A stretch of DNA of 64,000 bases from Chondrosia reniformis (Eukaryota > Porifera > Demospongiae > Chondrillida > Chondrillidae): contig OX359195.1 of assembly GCA_947172415.1 (NCBI GenBank), forward strand, positions 7,681,001-7,745,000, in the 5' to 3' direction. The notes beneath the pieces were generated by a model. That model saw nothing but the letters and a program-made list of their open reading frames with translations, searched no databases and was not told where the DNA came from. Made by a program: the position numbers and the translations under genes. The number at the start of each line of letters is the position of its first letter. The stretch's first letter is position 1. Below, in pieces: positions 1-13,558 of the stretch.

Positions 1-1182
1 CTATACATTAATTTGGTATTCCAGTCTTTTAATGTACATTTGGTGCTCTAACTCTGTCAAGTGGAAAGATATGAAGCTCAAACTTGGTGTCAGCATTCAC
101 AGACATGTATGAAACATTTCCAATGAGAATTTGAAATCTTTACATTTGCCCTATCTCTCACCATACATTAATTTGGTATACGAGTACGTATATAAATGCA
201 CATTTGGTGCTCTAACTCTGTCAAATGGAAAGATATGAAGCTCAAACTTGGTGTCAGCATTCACAGACATGTATGAAACATTTCCAAGAAGAATTTGAAA
301 TTTTCATAAATCTTTACATTTGCCCTATCTCTCACTATACATTAATTTGGTATTCCAGTCTTTTAATGTACATTTGGTGCTCTAACTCTGTCAAGTGGAA
401 AGATATGAAGCTCAAACTTGGTGTCAGCATTCACAGACATGTATGAAACATTTCCAATGAGAATTTGAAATCTTTACATTTGCCCTATCTCTCACCATAC
501 ATTAATTTGGTATACGAGTACGTATATAAATGCACATTTGGTGCTCTAACTCTGTCAAATGGAAAGATATGAAGCTCAAACTTGGTGTCAGCATTCACAG
601 ACATGTATGAAACATTTCCAAGAAGAATTTGAAATTTTCATAAATCTTTACATTTGCCCTATCTCTCACTATACATTAATTTGGTATTCCAGTCTTTTAA
701 TGTACATTTGGTGCTCTAACTCTGTCAAGTGGAAAGATATGAAGCTCAAACTTGGTGTCATCATTCACAGACATGTATGAAACATTTCCAATGAGAATTT
801 GAAATCTTTACATTTGCCCTATCTCTCACCATACATTAATTTGGTATACGAGTACGTATATAAATGCACATTTGGTGCTCTAACTCTGTCAAATGGAAAG
901 ATATGAAGCTCAAACTTGGTGTCAGCATTCACAGACATGTATGAAACATTTCCAAGAAGAATTTGAAATTTTCATAAATCTTTACATTTGCCCTATCTCT
1001 CACTATACATTAATTTGGTATTCCAGTCTTTTAATGTACATTTGGTGCTCTAACTCTGTCAAGTGGAAAGATATGAAGCTCAAACTTGGTGTCAGCATTC
1101 ACAGACATGTATGAAACATTTCCAATGAGAATTTGAAATTTTCATAAATCTTTACATTTGCCCTATCTCTCACCATACATTA

Positions 1183-2412
1183 ACGTAAATGTACATTTAG
1201 TGCTGTAACTCTGTCAAATCCGTAAATACGAAGCTTAAACTTGGTATCTACATTCACACACATGTATGACACATTTCCAAACAGTTTTAGAAATTTTGAT
1301 TTGTAGATAAATATACCTTATCTCTCATCATACATTAACTAAACTCAAATTGCGTAATACTATAAATGGCCGACCTATAGTAGGTGTAAGAGTGAAAATG
1401 CGGTACTGTATATATTTCTAAAAAAATAGAACTCTTTGAAAAATTTCTTATACACATGGATATGCACTGTGTAGTACTTGATTGTTGTTGAAGCAGTATC
1501 TATCGACATATATTATATGGATGTCGTTAAAGTGAAATTTTGCCGATCGACGGCCAACGAAACTCCAAAGAAAAAAAGTTGGACCATACCGAACGCTACC
1601 ATCCACGACGCTCAGAGGCCGGGATCGGTGGTAACGCTCTGCCGAGTTGAGCTTTGGGTGTCACTTGCGTGAGAAGAACCAGTTCTTCTCGATATGGCCG
1701 ACTCATATGAATCCTAAGATATCAGATGCCAATCCCACATTACGTGGAACCCCCCCGAAATCCGGATTATTGGTGAGCACGTCTCTATGGCACCAACCGA
1801 TTAGGAGACAGCTTCAGAGTCTAAGCGCTACCAACCCCTATGGGAACCGCTACCACCATAGAGATGTGTCCAGGTAGGCCTACTTTATAAGGTTTTTTGT
1901 CTCTATTTAAACCACAAAATTTCGAAAGAAAACGGTTGTGGTTGGCGCAATTCCATACTTAAGAATAGGGTATTTGCGAGAAAAATGTAGTCAAATTATA
2001 TCAAGTTAATTCGGGATGAGTGCATCGTTCCAAGCCATTTCAAAGGTATATCCAATATTCGTGGTGCATCTAGAAATTGGGAAAATTGGATAGAATCCTG
2101 TAAGTGTCTTGATTGGCGGAGGAGACCAACTTTTCTGGTCCCATGTAGAAACGATTTTAGCGAGAGGTGTTCCGATATGAACGTAAACTGGTATAACCAG
2201 CCACACTCAATCTCAATTGCAGTAATAGCATAATGGCTACCTGCCTCTATGTAAAGACCTTCTGACAGCTGCGTTCTGCACTGTCCCTACGTGTTTCTAG
2301 TTGCCCCATTCATGTCAAAACATTTTAACTTCGTATGCCGATAATTTGCATTATAGTATCGCACGATATATATGCTACACATTTAAGGTCGTATAGTAGA
2401 AATTTAATGTAC
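1183..2412 (+). repeat. Composite satellite module, copy 1
   Basis: Begins with a diverged satellite monomer lacking the usual TTTGGTATACCAG stretch. It continues into ~1065 bp of non-satellite DNA (about 1339-2403) and re-enters satellite at TTAATGTACATTAGAGTG. The non-satellite part lies between two TTAA sites (1335-1338 and 2404-2407). It contains a 9-bp hairpin (GAGAAGAAC, 2-nt spacer, GTTCTTCTC, near 1669-1688) and an 8-bp inverted repeat CTCTATGG/CCATAGAG near 1782-1863. Small frames at 1478-1672, 1647-1877 and, on the minus strand, 2006-2206 resemble no known protein. Diagnostic variants of this copy: ACATTACGTGG, TCTGGTCCC, seven-A run. Confidence 0.85.
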
Positions 2413-3580
2413 ATTAGAGTGCTGTAGCTCTGTCAAATGGAAAGATATGAAGTTCAAACTTGGTGTCAGCATTCACAGACATGTATGAAACATTTCCAAT
2501 GAGAATTTGAAATTTTCATAAATCTTTACATTTGCCCTATCTCTCACTATACATTAATTTGGTATTCCAGTCTTTTAATGTACATTTGGTGCTTTAACTC
2601 TGTCAAATGGAAAGATATGAAGCTCAAACTTGGTGTCAGCATTCACAGACATGTATGAAACATTTCCAAGAAGAATTTGAAATTTTCATAAATCTTTATA
2701 TTTGCCCTAAGTATCTCTCACCATACATTAATTTTGGTATTCCAGTCTATTAATGTACATTTGGTGCTCTAACTCTGGCAAATGGAAAGATATGAAGCTC
2801 AAACTTGGTGTCAGCATTCACAGACATGTATGAAACATTTCCAAGAAGAATTTGAAATTTTCATAAATCTTTACATTTGCCCTATCTCTCACCATACATT
2901 AATTTGGTATTCCAGTCTATTAATGTACATTTGGTGCTCTAACTCTGTCAAATGGAAAGATATGAAGCTCAAACTTGATGTCAGCATTCACAGACATGTA
3001 TGAAACATTTCCAATGAGAATTTGAAATTTTCATAAATCTTTACATTTGCCCTATCTCTCACTATACATTAATTTGGTATTCCAGTCTATTAATGTACAT
3101 TTGGTGCTCTAACTCTGTCCAATGGAAAGATATGAAGCTCAAACTTGGTGTCAGCATTCACAGACATGTATGAAACATTTCCAATGAGAATTTGAAATTT
3201 TCATAAATTTTAACATTTGCTCTATCTCTCACTATACATTAATTTAGTATACCAGTATATAAATGTACATTTGGTGCTCTAACTCTGTCAATAGGAAAGA
3301 TATGAAGCTCAAACTTGGTGTCAGCATTCACAGACATGTATGAAACATTTCCAAGAAGAATTTGAAATTTTCATAAATCTTTACATTTGCCCTATCTCTC
3401 ACTATACATTAATTTGGTATTCCAGTCTTTTAATGTACATTTGGTGCTCTAACTCTGTCAAGTGGAAAGATATGAAGCTCAAACTTGGTGTCAGCATTCA
3501 CAGACATGTATGAAACATTTCCAATGAGAATTTGAAATTTTCATAAATCTTTACATTTGCCCTATCTCTCACCATACATT

Positions 3581-4810
3581 AACGTAAATGTACATTTAGT
3601 GCTGTAACTCTGTCAAATCCGTAAATACGAAGCTTAAACTTGGTATCTACATTCACACACATGTATGACACATTTCCAAACAGTTTTAGAATTTTGATTT
3701 GTAGATAAATATACCTTATCTCTCATCATACATTAACTAAACTCAAATTGCGTAATACTATAAATGGCCGACCTATAGTAGGTGTAAGAGTGAAAATGCG
3801 GTACTGTATATATTTCTAAAAAAATAGAACTCTTTGAAAAATTTCTTATACACATGGATATGCACTGTGTAGTACTTGATTGTTGTTGAAGCAGTATCTA
3901 TCGACATATATTATATGGATGTCGTTAAAGTGAAATTTTGCCGATCGACGGCCAACGAAACTCCAAAGAAAAAAAGTTGGACCATACCGAACGCTACCAT
4001 CCACGACGCTCAGAGGCCGGGATCGGTGGTAACGCTCTGCCGAGTTGAGCTTTGGGTGTCACTTGCGTGAGAAGAACCAGTTCTTCTCGATATGGCCGAC
4101 TCATATGAATCCTAAGATATCAGATGCCAATCCCACATTCCGTGGAACCCCCCCGAAATCCGGATTATTGGTGAGCACGTCTCTATGGCACCAACCGATT
4201 AGGAGACAGCTTCAGAGTCTAAGCGCTACCAACCCCTATGGGAACCGCTACCACCATAGAGATGTGTCCAGGTAGGCCTACTTTATAAGGTTTTTTGTCT
4301 CTATTTAAACCACAAAATTTCGAAAGAAAACGGTTGTGGTTGGCGCAATTCCATACTTAAGAATAGGGTATTTGCGAGAAAAATGTAGTCAAATTATATC
4401 AAGTTAATTCGGGATGAGTGCATCGTTCCAAGCCATTTCAAAGGTATATCCAATATTCGTGGTGCATCTAGAAATTGGGAAAATTGGATAGAATCCTGTA
4501 AGTGTCTTGATTGGCGGAGGAGACCAACTTTTCTGGTCCCATGTAGAAACGATTTTAGCGAGAGGTGTTCCGATATGAACGTAAACTGGTATAACCAGCC
4601 ACACTCAATCTCAATTGCAGTAATAGCATAATGGCTACCTGCCTCTATGTAAAGACCTTCTGACAGCTGCGTTCTGCACTGTCCCTACGTGTTTCTAGTT
4701 GCCCCATTCATGTCAAAACATTTTAACTTCGTATGCCGATAATTTGCATTATAGTATCGCACGATATATATGCTACACATTTAAGGTCGTATAGTAGAAA
4801 TTTAATGTAC
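3581..4810 (+). repeat. Composite satellite module, copy 2
   Basis: Nearly identical to the module at 1183, offset by 2398 bp. Diagnostic variants: ACATTCCGTGG, TCTGGTCCC, seven-A run. It also carries a one-base deletion (TTTTAGAATTTTG) in the diverged monomer. It is the second unit of a 2398-bp higher-order duplication. Confidence 0.85.
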
Positions 4811-7800
4811 ATTAGAGTGCTGTAGCTCTGTCAAATGGAAAGATATGAAGTTCAAACTTGGTGTCAGCATTCACAGACATGTATGAAACATTTCCAATGA
4901 GAATTTGAAATTTTCATAAATCTTTACATTTGCCCTATCTCTCACTATACATTAATTTGGTATTCCAGTCTTTTAATGTACATTTGGTGCTTTAACTCTG
5001 TCAAATGGAAAGATATGAAGCTCAAACTTGGTGTCAGCATTCACAGACATGTATGAAACATTTCCAAGAAGAATTTGAAATTTTCATAAATCTTTATATT
5101 TGCCCTAAGTATCTCTCACCATACATTAATTTTGGTATTCCAGTCTATTAATGTACATTTGGTGCTCTAACTCTGGCAAATGGAAAGATATGAAGCTCAA
5201 ACTTGGTGTCAGCATTCACAGACATGTATGAAACATTTCCAAGAAGAATTTGAAATTTTCATAAATCTTTACATTTGCCCTATCTCTCACTATACATTAA
5301 TTTGGTATTCCAGTCTATTAATGTACATTTGGTGCTCTAACTCTGTCAAATGGAAAGATATGAAGCTCAAACTTGATGTCAGCATTCACAGACATGTATG
5401 AAACATTTCCAATGAGAATTTGAAATTTTCATAAATCTTTACATTTGCCCTATCTCTCACTATACATTAATTTAGTATTCCAGTCTATTAATGTACATTT
5501 GGTGCTCTAACTCTGGCAAATGGAAAGATATGAAGCTCAAACTTGGTGTCAGCATTCACAGACATGTATGAAACATTTCCAAGAAGAATTTGAAATTTTC
5601 ATAAATCTTTACATTTGCCCTATCTCTCACCATACATTAATTTGGTATTCCAGTCTATTAATGTACATTTGGTGCTCTAACTCTGTCAAATGGAAAGATA
5701 TGAAGCTCAAACTTGATGTCAGCATTCACAGACATGTATGAAACATTTCCAATGAGAATTTGAAATTTTCATAAATCTTTACATTTGCCCTTTCTCTCAC
5801 CATACATTAAATTGGTATTCCAGTCTATTAATGTACATTTGGTGCTCTAACTCTGTCAATAGGAAAGATATGAAGCTCAAACTTGGTGTCAGCATTCACA
5901 GACATGTATGAAACATTTCCAAGGAGAATTTGAAATTTTCATAAATCTTTACATTTGCCCTATCTCTCACTACGTATACATTAATTTGGTATACCAGTAT
6001 ATAAATGTACATTTGGTGCTCTAACTCTGTCAAGTGGAAAGATATGAAGCTCAAACTTGGTGTCATCATTCACAGACATGTATGAAACATTTCCAATGAG
6101 AATTTGAAATCTTTACATTTGCCCTATCTCTCACCATACATTAATTTGGTATAAGAGTACGTATATAAATGCACATTTGGTGCTCTAACTCTGTCAAATG
6201 GAAAGATATGAAGCTCAAACTTGGTGTCAGCATTCACAGACATGTATGAAACATTTCCAAGAAGAATTTGAAATTTTCATAAATCTTTACATTTGCCCTA
6301 TCTCTCACTATACATTAATTTGGTATTCCAGTCTTTTAATGTACATTTGGTGCTCTAACTCTGTCAAATGGAAAGATATGAAGCTCAAACTTGGTGTCAG
6401 CATTCACAGACATGTATGAAACATTTCCAATGAGAATTTGAAATTTTCATAAATTTTAACATTTGCTCTATCTCTCACTATACATTAATTTGGTATACCA
6501 GTATGTAAATGTACATTTGGTGCTCTAACTCTGTCAATAGGAAAGATATGAAGCTCAAACTTGGTGTCAGCATTCACAGACATGTATGAAACATTTCCAA
6601 TGAGAATTTAAAATTTTCATAAATCTTTACATTTTCCCTATCTCTCACTACGTATACATTATTTTGGTATACCAGTATATAAATGTACATTTGGTGCTCT
6701 AACTCTGTCAAATGGAAAGATATGAAGCTCAAACTTGGTGTAAGCATTCACAGATATGTATGAAACATTTCCAATGAGAATTTGAAATATTCATAAATAT
6801 TTACATTTGCCCTATCTCTCACTATACATTAATTTGGTATTCCAGTCTATTAATGTACATTTGGTGCTCTAACTCTGTCCAATGGAAAGATATGAAGCTC
6901 AAACTTAGTGTCAGCATTCACAGACATGTATGAAACATTTCCAATGAGAATTTGAAATTTTCATAAATCTTTACATTTGCCCTATCTCTCACTATACATT
7001 AAATTGGAATTCCAGTCTATTAATGTACATTTGGTGCTCTAACTCTGTCAAATGGAAAGATATGAAGCTCAAACTTGGCGTCAGCATTCACAGACATGTA
7101 TGAAACATTTCCAATGAGAATTTGAAATATTCATAAATATTTACATTTGCCCTATCTCTCACTATACATTAATTTGGTATTCCAGTCTATTAATGTACAT
7201 TTGGTGCTCTAACTCTGTCCAATGGAAAGATATGAAGCTCAAACTTAGTGTCAGCATTCACAGACATGTATGAAACATTTCCAATGAGAATTTGAAATTT
7301 TCATAAATCTTTACATTTGCCCTATCTCTCACTATACATTAAATTGGAATTCCAGTCTATTAATGTACATTTGGTGCTCTAACTCTGTCAAATGGAAAGA
7401 TATGAAGCTCAAACTTGGCGTCAGCATTCACAGACATGTATGAAACATTTCCAATGAGAATTTGAAATTTTCATAAATTTTAACATTTGCTCTATCTCTC
7501 ACTATACATTAATTTAGTATACCAGTATATAAATGTACATTTGGTGCTCTAACTCTGTCAATAGGTAAGATATGAAGCTCAAACTTGGTGTCAGCATTCA
7601 CAGGCATGTATGAAACATTACCAAGGAGAATTTGAAATTTTCATAAATCTTTACATTTGCCCTATCTCTCACTACGTATACATTAATTTGGTATACCAGT
7701 ATATAAATGTACATTTGGTGCTCTAACTCTGTCAATTGGAAAGATATGAAGCTCAAACTTGGTGTCAGCATTCACAGACATGTATGAAACATTTCCAATG

Positions 7801-8537
7801 TGAATTTGAAATTTTCATAAATTTTAACATTTGCTCTATCTCTCACTATACATTAATTTAATATACCAGTATATAAATGTACATTTGGTGCTCTAACTCT
7901 GTCAATAGGAAAGATATGAAGCTCAAACTTGGTGTCAGCATTCACAGACATGTATGAAACATTTCCAAGAAGAATTTGAAATTTTCATAAATCTTTACAT
8001 TTGCCCTATCTCTCACTACGTATACATTAATTTGGTATACCAGTATATAAATGTACATTTGGTGCTCTAACTCTGTCAATTGGAAAGATATGAAGCTCAA
8101 ACTTGGTGTCATCATTCACAGACATGTATGAAACATTTCCAAGGAGAATTTGAAATTTTCATAAATCTTTACATTTGCCCTATCTCTCACTACGTATACA
8201 TTAATTTGGTATACCAGTATGTAAATGTACATTTGGTGCTCTAACTCTGTCAATTGGAAAGATATGAAGCTCAAACTTGGTGTCATCATTCACAGACATG
8301 TATGAAACATTTCCAATGAGAATTTGAAATCTTTACATTTGCCCTATCTCTCACCATACATTAATTTGGTATATGATTACGTATATAAATGCACATTTGG
8401 TGCTCTAACTCTGTCAAATGGAAAGATATGAAGCTCAAACTTGGTGTCAGCATTCACAGACATGTATGAAACATTTCCAAGAAGAACTTGAAATTTTCAT
8501 AAATCTTTACATTTGCCCTATCTCTCACCATACATTA

Positions 8538-9767
8538 ACGTAAATGTACATTTAGTGCTGTAACTCTGTCAAATCCGTAAATACGAAGCTTAAACTTGGT
8601 ATCTACATTCACACACATGTATGACACATTTCCAAACAGTTTTAGAAATTTTGATTTGTAGATAAATATACCTTATCTCTCATCATACATTAACTAAACT
8701 CAAATTGCGTAATACTATAAATGGCCGACCTATAGTAGGTGTAAGAGTGAAAATGCGGTACTGTATATATTTCTAAAAAAATAGAACTCTTTGAAAAATT
8801 TCTTATACACATGGATATGCACTGTGTAGTACTTGATTGTTGTTGAAGCAGTATCTATCGACATATATTATATGGATGTCGTTAAAGTGAAATTTTGCCG
8901 ATCGACGGCCAACGAAACTCCAAAGAAAAAAAGTTGGACCATACCGAACGCTACCATCCACGACGCTCAGAGGCCGGGATCGGTGGTAACGCTCTGCCGA
9001 GTTGAGCTTTGGGTGTCACTTGCGTGAGAAGAACCAGTTCTTCTCGATATGGCCGACTCATATGAATCCTAAGATATCAGATGCCAATCCCACATTACGT
9101 GGAACCCCCCCGAAATCCGGATTATTGGTGAGCACGTCTCTATGGCACCAACCGATTAGGAGACAGCTTCAGAGTCTAAGCGCTACCAACCCCTATGGGA
9201 ACCGCTACCACCATAGAGATGTGTCCAGGTAGGCCTACTTTATAAGGTTTTTTGTCTCTATTTAAACCACAAAATTTCGAAAGAAAACGGTTGTGGTTGG
9301 CGCAATTCCATACTTAAGAATAGGGTATTTGCGAGAAAAATGTAGTCAAATTATATCAAGTTAATTCGGGATGAGTGCATCGTTCCAAGCCATTTCAAAG
9401 GTATATCCAATATTCGTGGTGCATCTAGAAATTGGGAAAATTGGATAGAATCCTGTAAGTGTCTTGATTGGCGGAGGAGACCAACTTTTCTAGTCCCATG
9501 TAGAAACGATTTTAGCGAGAGGTGTTCCGATATGAACGTAAACTGGTATAACCAGCCACACTCAATCTCAATTGCAGTAATAGCATAATGGCTACCTGCC
9601 TCTATGTAAAGACCTTCTGACAGCTGCGTTCTGCACTGTCCCTACGTGTTTCTAGTTGCCCCATTCATGTCAAAACATTTTAACTTCGTATGCCGATAAT
9701 TTGCATTATAGTATCGCACGATATATATGCTACACATTTAAGGTCGTATAGTAGAAATTTAATGTAC
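8538..9767 (+). repeat. Composite satellite module, copy 3
   Basis: Same module. Diagnostic variants: ACATTACGTGG, TCTAGTCCC (closes the minus-strand frame that is open in copies 1, 2 and 6), seven-A run. Flanked on both sides by ordinary 170-bp monomers. Confidence 0.85.
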
Positions 9768-10057
9768 ATTAGAGTGCTGTAGCTCTGTCAAATGGAAAGA
9801 TATGAAGTTCAAACTTGGTGTCAGCATTCACAGACATGTATGAAACATTTCCAATGAGAATTTGAAATTTTCATAAATCTTTACATTTGCCCTATCTTTC
9901 ACTATACATTAATTTGGTATTCCAGTCTTTTAATGTACATTTGGTGCTCTAACTCTGTCAAATGGAAAGATATGAAGCTCAAACTTGGTGTCAGCATTCA
10001 CAGACATGTATGAAACATTTCCAAGAAGAATTTGAAATTTTCATAAATCTTTATATT

Positions 10058-10574
10058 ATTATTATTATTTTATTTAACGTGCCACATGCATAGCACTAGG
10101 ACAGACTGTCCTATGAGGCACACACCAATACATCATGACAAATAAATCAGTTCAACAAAATATCAAGTCATCAATCAAAAAGGTCAACTAAATCTAGCAG
10201 TCCACATCTTCAAAATAATCTTAAGGATTGAGTGATGCTTGCATCCTTGATCCAGAATGGCAAATAGTTTATCATCATCAGTCATCAAATCAAACCCCAG
10301 TGCTACCCGTGACAAAGACTGAAAAAGGTCCACCCGCTCATCCTTCCATCTCTCGCACTCCAGCAGCCAATGTTGTACATCTTCCACCTTCCCCAAATCA
10401 CACTCCCCACATGTTCTCTCCGCTCTCTCGAGACCCCTCCACCTTCCACATTCAATCCTAAGTGGGGCTGTCCCACCCCTGATCATCATCATCATCCGTC
10501 TCTTACCCTTATCTGCCACATCTAAACATCGAGATTCACCACGTTTCTCCTTCAAAAGTTTCAACAAGGCCAAC
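10058..10574 (-). mobile_element. 5'-truncated LINE (non-LTR retrotransposon) 3' end
   Basis: A ~517-bp insertion in a satellite monomer. Read on the minus strand it encodes the C-terminal part of a non-LTR retrotransposon polyprotein (frame 10184-10573). A Cys-x2-Cys-x9-His-x4-Cys knuckle (TCGECD...HWLLEC) follows an LRIECGRW motif, typical of the tail behind LINE reverse transcriptases. After the stop, the 3' end carries an (AAT)n-type tail, seen on the plus strand as ATTATTATTATTTTATTT at about 10058. Direct repeats TTATATT flank it (10051-10057 and 10575-10581), consistent with a target-site duplication. The empty site survives in another monomer at about 13841-13858. No reverse transcriptase domain remains, so it is a dead 5'-truncated copy. 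Clade not assigned. Confidence 0.8.
10184..10573 (-). pseudogene. LINE polyprotein C-terminal remnant
   Basis: About 129 codons open to the 5' truncation point. Residues around TCGECDLG, EDVQHWLLECERW and WKDER match the zinc-knuckle region that closes many LINE ORF2 proteins. The apparent first residues follow directly from the truncation junction and are not a real start codon. The stop at 10184 is followed by a short 3' UTR and the simple-repeat tail. Only the tail of the protein is present, so it cannot support transposition alone. Confidence 0.7.
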
Positions 10575-10609
10575 TTATATTTGCCCTACGTATCTCTCAC
10601 CATACATTA

Positions 10610-11839
10610 ACGTAAATGTACATTTAGTGCTGTAACTCTGTCAAATCCGTAAATACGAAGCTTAAACTTGGTATCTACATTCACACACATGTATGACACA
10701 TTTCCAAACAGTTTTAGAAATTTTGATTTGTAGATAAATATACCTTATCTCTCATCATACATTAACTAAACTCAAATTGCGTAATACTATAAATGGCCGA
10801 CCTATAGTAGGTGTAAGAGTGAAAATGCGGTACTGTATATATTTCTAAAAAAATAGAACTCTTTGAAAAATTTCTTATACACATGGATATGTACTGTGTA
10901 GTACTTGATTGTTGTTGAAGCAGTATCTATCGACATATATTATATGGATGTCGTTAAAGTGAAATTTTGCCGATCGACGGCCAACGAAACTCCAAAGAAA
11001 AAAAGTTGGACCATACCGAACGCTACCATCCACGACGCTCAGAGGCCGGGATCGGTGGTAACGCTCTGCCGAGTTGAGCTTTGGGTGTCACTTGCGTGAG
11101 AAGAACCAGTTCTTCTCGATATGGCCGACTCATATGAATCCTAAGATATCAGATGCCAATCCCACATTACGTGGAACCCCCCCGAAATCCGGATTATTGG
11201 TGAGCACGTCTCTATGGCACCAACCGATTAGGAGACAGCTTCAGAGTCTAAGCGCTACCAACCCCTATGGGAACCGCTACCACCATAGAGATGTGTCCAG
11301 GTAGGCCTACTTTATAAGGTTTTTTGTCTCTATTTAAACCACAAAATTTCGAAAGAAAACGGTTGTGGTTGGCGCAATTCCATACTTAAGAATAGGGTAT
11401 TTGCGAGAAAAATGTAGTCAAATTATATCAAGTTAATTCGGGATGAGTGCATCGTTCCAAGCCATTTCAAAGGTATATCCAATATTCGTGGTGCATCTAG
11501 AAATTGGGAAAATTGGATAGAATCCTGTAAGTGTCTTGATTGGCGGAGGAGACCAACTTTTCTAGTCCCATGTAGAAACGATTTTAGCGAGAGGTGTTCC
11601 GATATGAACGTAAACTGGTATAACCAGCCACACTCAATCTCAATTGCAGTAATAGCATAATGGCTACCTGCCTCTATGTAAAGACCTTCTGACAGCTGCG
11701 TTCTGCACTGTCCCTACGTGTTTCTAGTTGCCCCATTCATGTCAAAACATTTTAACTTCGTATGCCGATAATTTGCATTATAGTATCGCACGATATATAT
11801 GCTACACATTTAAGGTCGTATAGTAGAAATTTAATGTAC
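10610..11839 (+). repeat. Composite satellite module, copy 4
   Basis: Same module, starting about 35 bp after the right edge of the LINE fragment. Diagnostic variants: ACATTACGTGG, TCTAGTCCC, seven-A run, and a private GGATATGTACTG where the other copies read GGATATGCACTG. Confidence 0.85.
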
Positions 11840-12327
11840 ATTAGAGTGCTGTAGCTCTGTCAAATGGAAAGATATGAAGTTCAAACTTGGTGTCAGCATT
11901 CACAGACATGTATGAAACATTTCCAAGAAGAATTTGAAATTTTCATAAATCTTTATATTTGCCCTATCTTTCACTATACATTAATTTGGTATACCAGTAT
12001 ATAAATGTACATTTGGTGCTCTAACTCTGTCAAATGGAAAGATATGAAGCTCAAACTTGGTGTCAGCATTCACAGACATGTATGAAACATTTCCAATGAG
12101 AATTTGAAATTTTCATAAATCTTTACATTTGCCCTATCTCTCACTACGTATACATTAATTTGGTATACCAGTATATAAATGTACATTTGGTGCTCTAACT
12201 CTGTCAATTGGAAAGATATGAAGCTCAAACTTGGTGTCAGCATTCACAGACATGTATGAAACATTTCCAATGAGAATTTGAAATTTTCATAAATCTTTAC
12301 ATTTGCCCTATCTCTCACCATACATTA

Positions 12328-13558
12328 ACGTAAATGTACATTTAGTGCTGTAACTCTGTCAAATCCGTAAATACGAAGCTTAAACTTGGTATCTACATTC
12401 ACACACATGTATGACACATTTCCAAACAGTTTTAGAAATTTTGATTAGTAGATAAATATACCTTATATCTCATCATACATTAACTAAACTCAAATTGCGT
12501 AATACTATAAATGGCCGACCTATAGTAGGTGTAAGAGTGAAAATGCGGTACTGTATATATTTCTAAAAAAAATAGAACTCTTTGAAAAATTTCTTATACA
12601 CATGGATATGCACTGTGTAGTACTTGATTGTTGTTGAAGCAGTATCTATCGACATATATTATATGGATGTCGTTAAAGTGAAATTTTGCCGATCGACGGC
12701 CAACGAAACTCCAAAGAAAAAAAGTTGGACCATACCGAACGCTACCATCCACGACGCTCAGAGGCCGGGATCGGTGGTAACGCTCTGCCGAGTTGAGCTT
12801 TGGGTGTCACTTGCGTGAGAAGAACCAGTTCTTCTCGATATGGCCGACTCATATGAATCCTAAGATATCAGATGCCAATCCCACATTCCGTGGAACCCCC
12901 CCGAAATCCGGATTATTGGTGAGCACGTCTCTATGGCACCAACCGATTAGGAGACAGCTTCAGAGTCTAAGCGCTACCAACCCCTATGGGAACCGCTACC
13001 ACCATAGAGATGTGTCCAGGTAGGCCTACTTTATAAGGTTTTTTGTCTCTATTTAAACCACAAAATTTCGAAAGAAAACGGTTGTGGTTGGCGCAATTCC
13101 ATACTTAAGAATAGGGTATTTGCGAGAAAAATGTAGTCAAATTATATCAAGTTAATTCGGGATGAGTGCATCGTTCCAAGCCATTTCAAAGGTATATCCA
13201 ATATTCGTGGTGCATCTAGAAATTGGGAAAATTGGATAGAATCCTGTAAGTGTCTTGATTGGCGGAGGAGACCAACTTTTCTAGTCCCATGTAGAAACGA
13301 TTTTAGCGAGAGGTGTTCCGATATGAACGTAAACTGGTATAACCAGCCACACTCAATCTCAATTGCAGTAATAGCATAATGGCTACCTGCCTCTATGTAA
13401 AGACCTTCTGACAGCTGCGTTCTGCACTGTCCCTACGTGTTTCTAGTTGCCCCATTCATGTCAAAACATTTTAACTTCGTATGCCGATAATTTGCATTAT
13501 AGTATCGCACGATATATATGCTACACATTTAAGGTCGTATAGTAGAAATTTAATGTAC
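12328..13558 (+). repeat. Composite satellite module, copy 5
   Basis: Same module. Diagnostic variants: ACATTCCGTGG, TCTAGTCCC, eight-A run, and CCTTATATCTCATC where copies 1-4 have CCTTATCTCTCATC. The eight-A run and the ATATCTC variant are shared with the distant copy at 33571. Confidence 0.85.

Noticed and set aside
1478-2206. Small frames (64, 76 and 66 codons) conserved in the composite modules
   Set aside because: Conservation equals that of the surrounding non-coding module. The minus-strand frame is closed by a stop in three of six copies. No protein family is recognised.
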